Assembly (NCBI GenBank): GCA_041821265.1
Contig: JBGUEQ010000001.1
Location: 160,295-224,294, forward strand
Direction of reading: 5' to 3'
Source of the DNA: Lachnotalea sp041821265
Lineage (GTDB): Bacteria; Bacillota; Clostridia; Lachnospirales; Lachnospiraceae
DNA length: 64,000 bases
Shown here: positions 62,169-64,000 of the stretch, piece by piece
Layout of the letters: the number at the start of each line of letters is the position of its first letter
Position numbering within the stretch: position 1 is the first letter of the stretch
The notes under the pieces: model-generated
Database searches by the model: none
What the model was told of the DNA's origin: nothing
Seen by the model: only the letters and a program-made list of their open reading frames with translations
Program-made: the position numbers and the translations under genes

Positions 62169-63353
62169 ATGTTAAGTGATAAACAAAGTAACGAAGTAAT
62201 AGAGTTATGCCAAGAATTAGTAAGTATCCGTAGTTATTCAGGAGAAGAAGAACCAGTTGCAAAAGCATTAAAAGCGTTTTTTGATAAAAATAATTTTGAT
62301 GAAGTTAAAATCGATTCCTATGGGAATGTAATTGGCATGATGAAAGGGAACAGACCTGGAAAGAAAATTTTGTTTGATGGACACATCGACACGGTACCCG
62401 TTGAAAATGAAGAGAAATGGACGCATGAGCCTTTTGGAGCTCAATTGGTTGATGGGAAAATTTATGGAAGAGGTACAAGTGATATGAAGGGCGCAGTTGC
62501 CGCAATGGCTTGCGCAGTTTCCAACTTTGCAAAAGAGAATAACCGAGATTTTGCAGGTGAACTCTATGTAGCTGGTGTTGTGCATGAAGAATGTTTTGAA
62601 GGCGTTGCAGCAAGAAATATCAGTGAATTTGTGAAACCAGATTACGTTGTAATTGGGGAAGCCTCCAATCTAAATCTCAAAATTGGTCAGCGAGGAAGAG
62701 GAGAAATTGTTGTTGAAACCTTTGGTGTACCTGCACATTCGGCAAGTCCAGAAAAAGGAATCAATGCAGTTTATGCGATGAGTCACGTGATCAATGCAAT
62801 TCGTGAAATTGAGCCTACCACACATGAAGTTTTAGGAAAAGGTATTTTAGAACTGACGGATATTAAATCAAGTCCTTATCCAGGAGCTTCAGTTGTTCCA
62901 GAATACTGTAGAGTAACTTATGATAGAAGGCTTTTAGTTGGTGAAAATAAGGAAAGTGTCTTAGCGCCAATTCAAAAGGTATTAGATGAACTTATGTTAG
63001 CAGATGATAAAATAAAGGCAAAGGTTTCTTTTGCAACAGGACATGAAATGTGCTATACAGGAAATTCAATTTCAGGAGAACGTTTTTTCCCAGGATGGTT
63101 ATTTTCCAAGGAAGAGGATTTTATTCAAGATATCCTAGGGGAATTAAATGGTATGGGATTTCAGCCTGAAATTACACAATATAATTTCTGTACCAATGGT
63201 AGCCATTATGCTGGTGAAGCAGGAATTAAAACAATTGGTATGGGCCCTTCCGATGAAAAGTTGGCACATACGATTGATGAGTATGTTGAGGTAGATCAGC
63301 TTACAAGGGTGACAGAATGTTATGGTGGGATTATGAAGGCATTGTTGAAGTAG
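62169..63353 (+). CDS. ygeY: YgeY-type selenium metabolism-linked hydrolase (M20 family)
   Basis: 394 residues from ATG 62169 after AGGAGG. Metal motifs of M20 peptidases: LFDGHIDTVPVE, YGRGTSDMKGAVAAM, VHEECFEG, VIGEASNLNLKIGQRGRGE and CTNGSHYAGEAG. YgeY always accompanies YgeX and SsnA and probably cleaves an acyl or carbamoyl compound upstream of diaminopropionate. It is the last gene of the window on this strand; ygeW and arcC are not seen, and sequence after it has no recognisable gene. Confidence 0.94.
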   Translation: MLSDKQSNEVIELCQELVSIRSYSGEEEPVAKALKAFFDKNNFDEVKIDSYGNVIGMMKGNRPGKKILFDGHIDTVPVENEEKWTHEPFGAQLVDGKIYGRGTSDMKGAVAAMACAVSNFAKENNRDFAGELYVAGVVHEECFEGVAARNISEFVKPDYVVIGEASNLNLKIGQRGRGEIVVETFGVPAHSASPEKGINAVYAMSHVINAIREIEPTTHEVLGKGILELTDIKSSPYPGASVVPEYCRVTYDRRLLVGENKESVLAPIQKVLDELMLADDKIKAKVSFATGHEMCYTGNSISGERFFPGWLFSKEEDFIQDILGELNGMGFQPEITQYNFCTNGSHYAGEAGIKTIGMGPSDEKLAHTIDEYVEVDQLTRVTECYGGIMKALLK

Positions 63354-64000
63354 ATGTTGAATGTGTAAGATAGGGAGCTAAAATAGAATGAATATAATTC
63401 AAGTATTTAAGTTTAATTACTTTATGTTGTTTATATTCATTCATTAGTGATAAATACATACACATCCTTTATGTTTCTCTAACAGAGAAAAGCATGTGTT
63501 ACAAATCTATGTCAGGAGAGAGTTGATTTTTGACTGATTTCTAGAATTTTCGGACATAGATATACTGAAACAATGCGAATCTATTCCACCCCTTTAGTAG
63601 AGATGCTAAGAAAGACCAGTTCTATTATGTACAGTTTTGCAAAGTCTGCCAAAGATAGTAATCTAAATCATATAATTATTTCAATCATTTACTAAATGAA
63701 TTGCCAATGCACATGTAGAATTAAAAGTTATTGTTCCTAGATAAATGAGTGTTCTAGTTAAAAACGATTTCAAATAATTGCTGTAAAAAGAATCTAAAAC
63801 AGACCGTATCTGGCGACTTCTAATCGGAGGTAGACATTGGGAATATTGTTTACATAGAAAGCACAATTAAATTTTTTGTAGTATCTTTTAATAACAAGAA
63901 TCAGATTTCAAATATCTGGTTCTTTTTTTGTATCATAGGAAAGTTCTCCTTCGGAGAACCTATGAATTAAAATGCCCGTTAGAAACGGGCATGAGAAACA
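63354..64000. other. Intergenic tail with hairpins; possible transposase relic
   Basis: No intact gene. A frame near 63571-63659 reads NLFHPFSRDAKKDQFYYVQF and CKVCQR with a Cys pair, faintly like an IS1182-type transposase fragment, but too short to call. A terminator is at 63896-63929, and two hairpins follow: GTTCTCC/GGAGAAC near 63942-63958 and ATGCCCGTT/AACGGGCAT near 63971-63991. Confidence 0.4.
63896..63929 (+). terminator. Rho-independent terminator
   Basis: AAGAATCAGAT (63896-63906) pairs with ATCTGGTTCTT (63914-63924) through one mismatch or wobble, followed by TTTTT. Confidence 0.75.

Noticed and set aside
33937..63353. Purine or urate transporter in the locus
   Set aside because: No multi-span membrane protein is encoded in this range.
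63520..63870. Transposase gene
   Set aside because: Only a weak fragment with a Cys pair could be read; too short and interrupted to support.
1..64000. tRNA or rRNA genes
   Set aside because: Apart from the tmRNA tRNA-like ends, no cloverleaf or rRNA signature was recognised; the att target is a protein gene, not a tRNA.

Overview
The window is AT-rich, low-GC DNA with strong AGGAGG ribosome sites and a gene set (gpmI, eno, secG, rnr, smpB, ssrA, selenium-dependent xanthine dehydrogenase, Tn916-like integrases) that fits an anaerobic Clostridia/Lachnospiraceae chromosome, Lachnoclostridium-like. This is an inference from gene content and protein style; no 16S or other marker was available.

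1-13.87 kb is a tandem pile-up of two Tn916-family integrative elements at the 5' end of a low-molecular-weight protein tyrosine phosphatase gene (13836-14306). The first element (entering from the left edge, ending at 5226) has a replication-initiator-like protein, a DnaC-like ATPase with a detached N-terminus, an excisionase and an integrase destroyed by a nonsense codon and a 1-base deletion. A fossil of the phosphatase start codon region (5196-5258) separates it from the second element (5211-13866), which has an intact integrase, an excisionase without a standard start codon, and a cargo of likely defence genes: a SIR2/AbiH-like protein, a convergent beta-protein/sce7726-like pair, and a HigB-HigA type toxin-antitoxin pair whose antitoxin carries an ImmA/IrrE-type peptidase domain. 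It also carries an array of six 21-bp palindromes, mostly phased at 32 bp.

13.8-31.8 kb is ordinary chromosome: phosphatase, CoA-binding protein, ABC-F ATPase, a GH13 protein that seems to have lost catalytic aspartates, a DUF5662 protein, a PTS EIIC-like permease, a HEAT-like protein, phosphoglycerate mutase, an AraC regulator, enolase, SecG, RNase R, SmpB, a sirtuin-like protein lacking the usual catalytic His, and tmRNA. Two nearly identical 132/133-bp MITE-like repeats in opposite orientation lie at 20.5 and 26.7 kb.

33.9-50.1 kb and 57.9-63.4 kb together form a purine catabolism and selenium/molybdenum hydroxylase locus: guanine deaminase, TetR regulator, molybdenum cofactor genes (MoeA-like, MoaC, MoaA, MOSC, MogA, XdhC-like, MocA), hydantoinase-like hydrolase, a three-subunit xanthine dehydrogenase, an N-acyl-D-amino-acid deacylase-like hydrolase, a fused selenium-dependent xanthine dehydrogenase, then SsnA, a short YgfK, diaminopropionate ammonia-lyase (YgeX) and YgeY. 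Guanine would be deaminated to xanthine, the Mo enzymes would act on xanthine/urate, and the hydrolases and the PLP lyase would break down ring-opened products. No purine transporter, YgeW or carbamate kinase is visible here.

50.5-57.3 kb separates the two halves and is a zone of small enzymes (DinB-like, GNAT, PPOX, DUF2200, VOC, MBL fold) and gene decay: a coiled-coil gene with an in-frame TAA after codon 6, fused fragments of a PhnB-like and two GNAT genes, and a DUF89 gene with a stop at codon 2 and a loss of its active-site segment.
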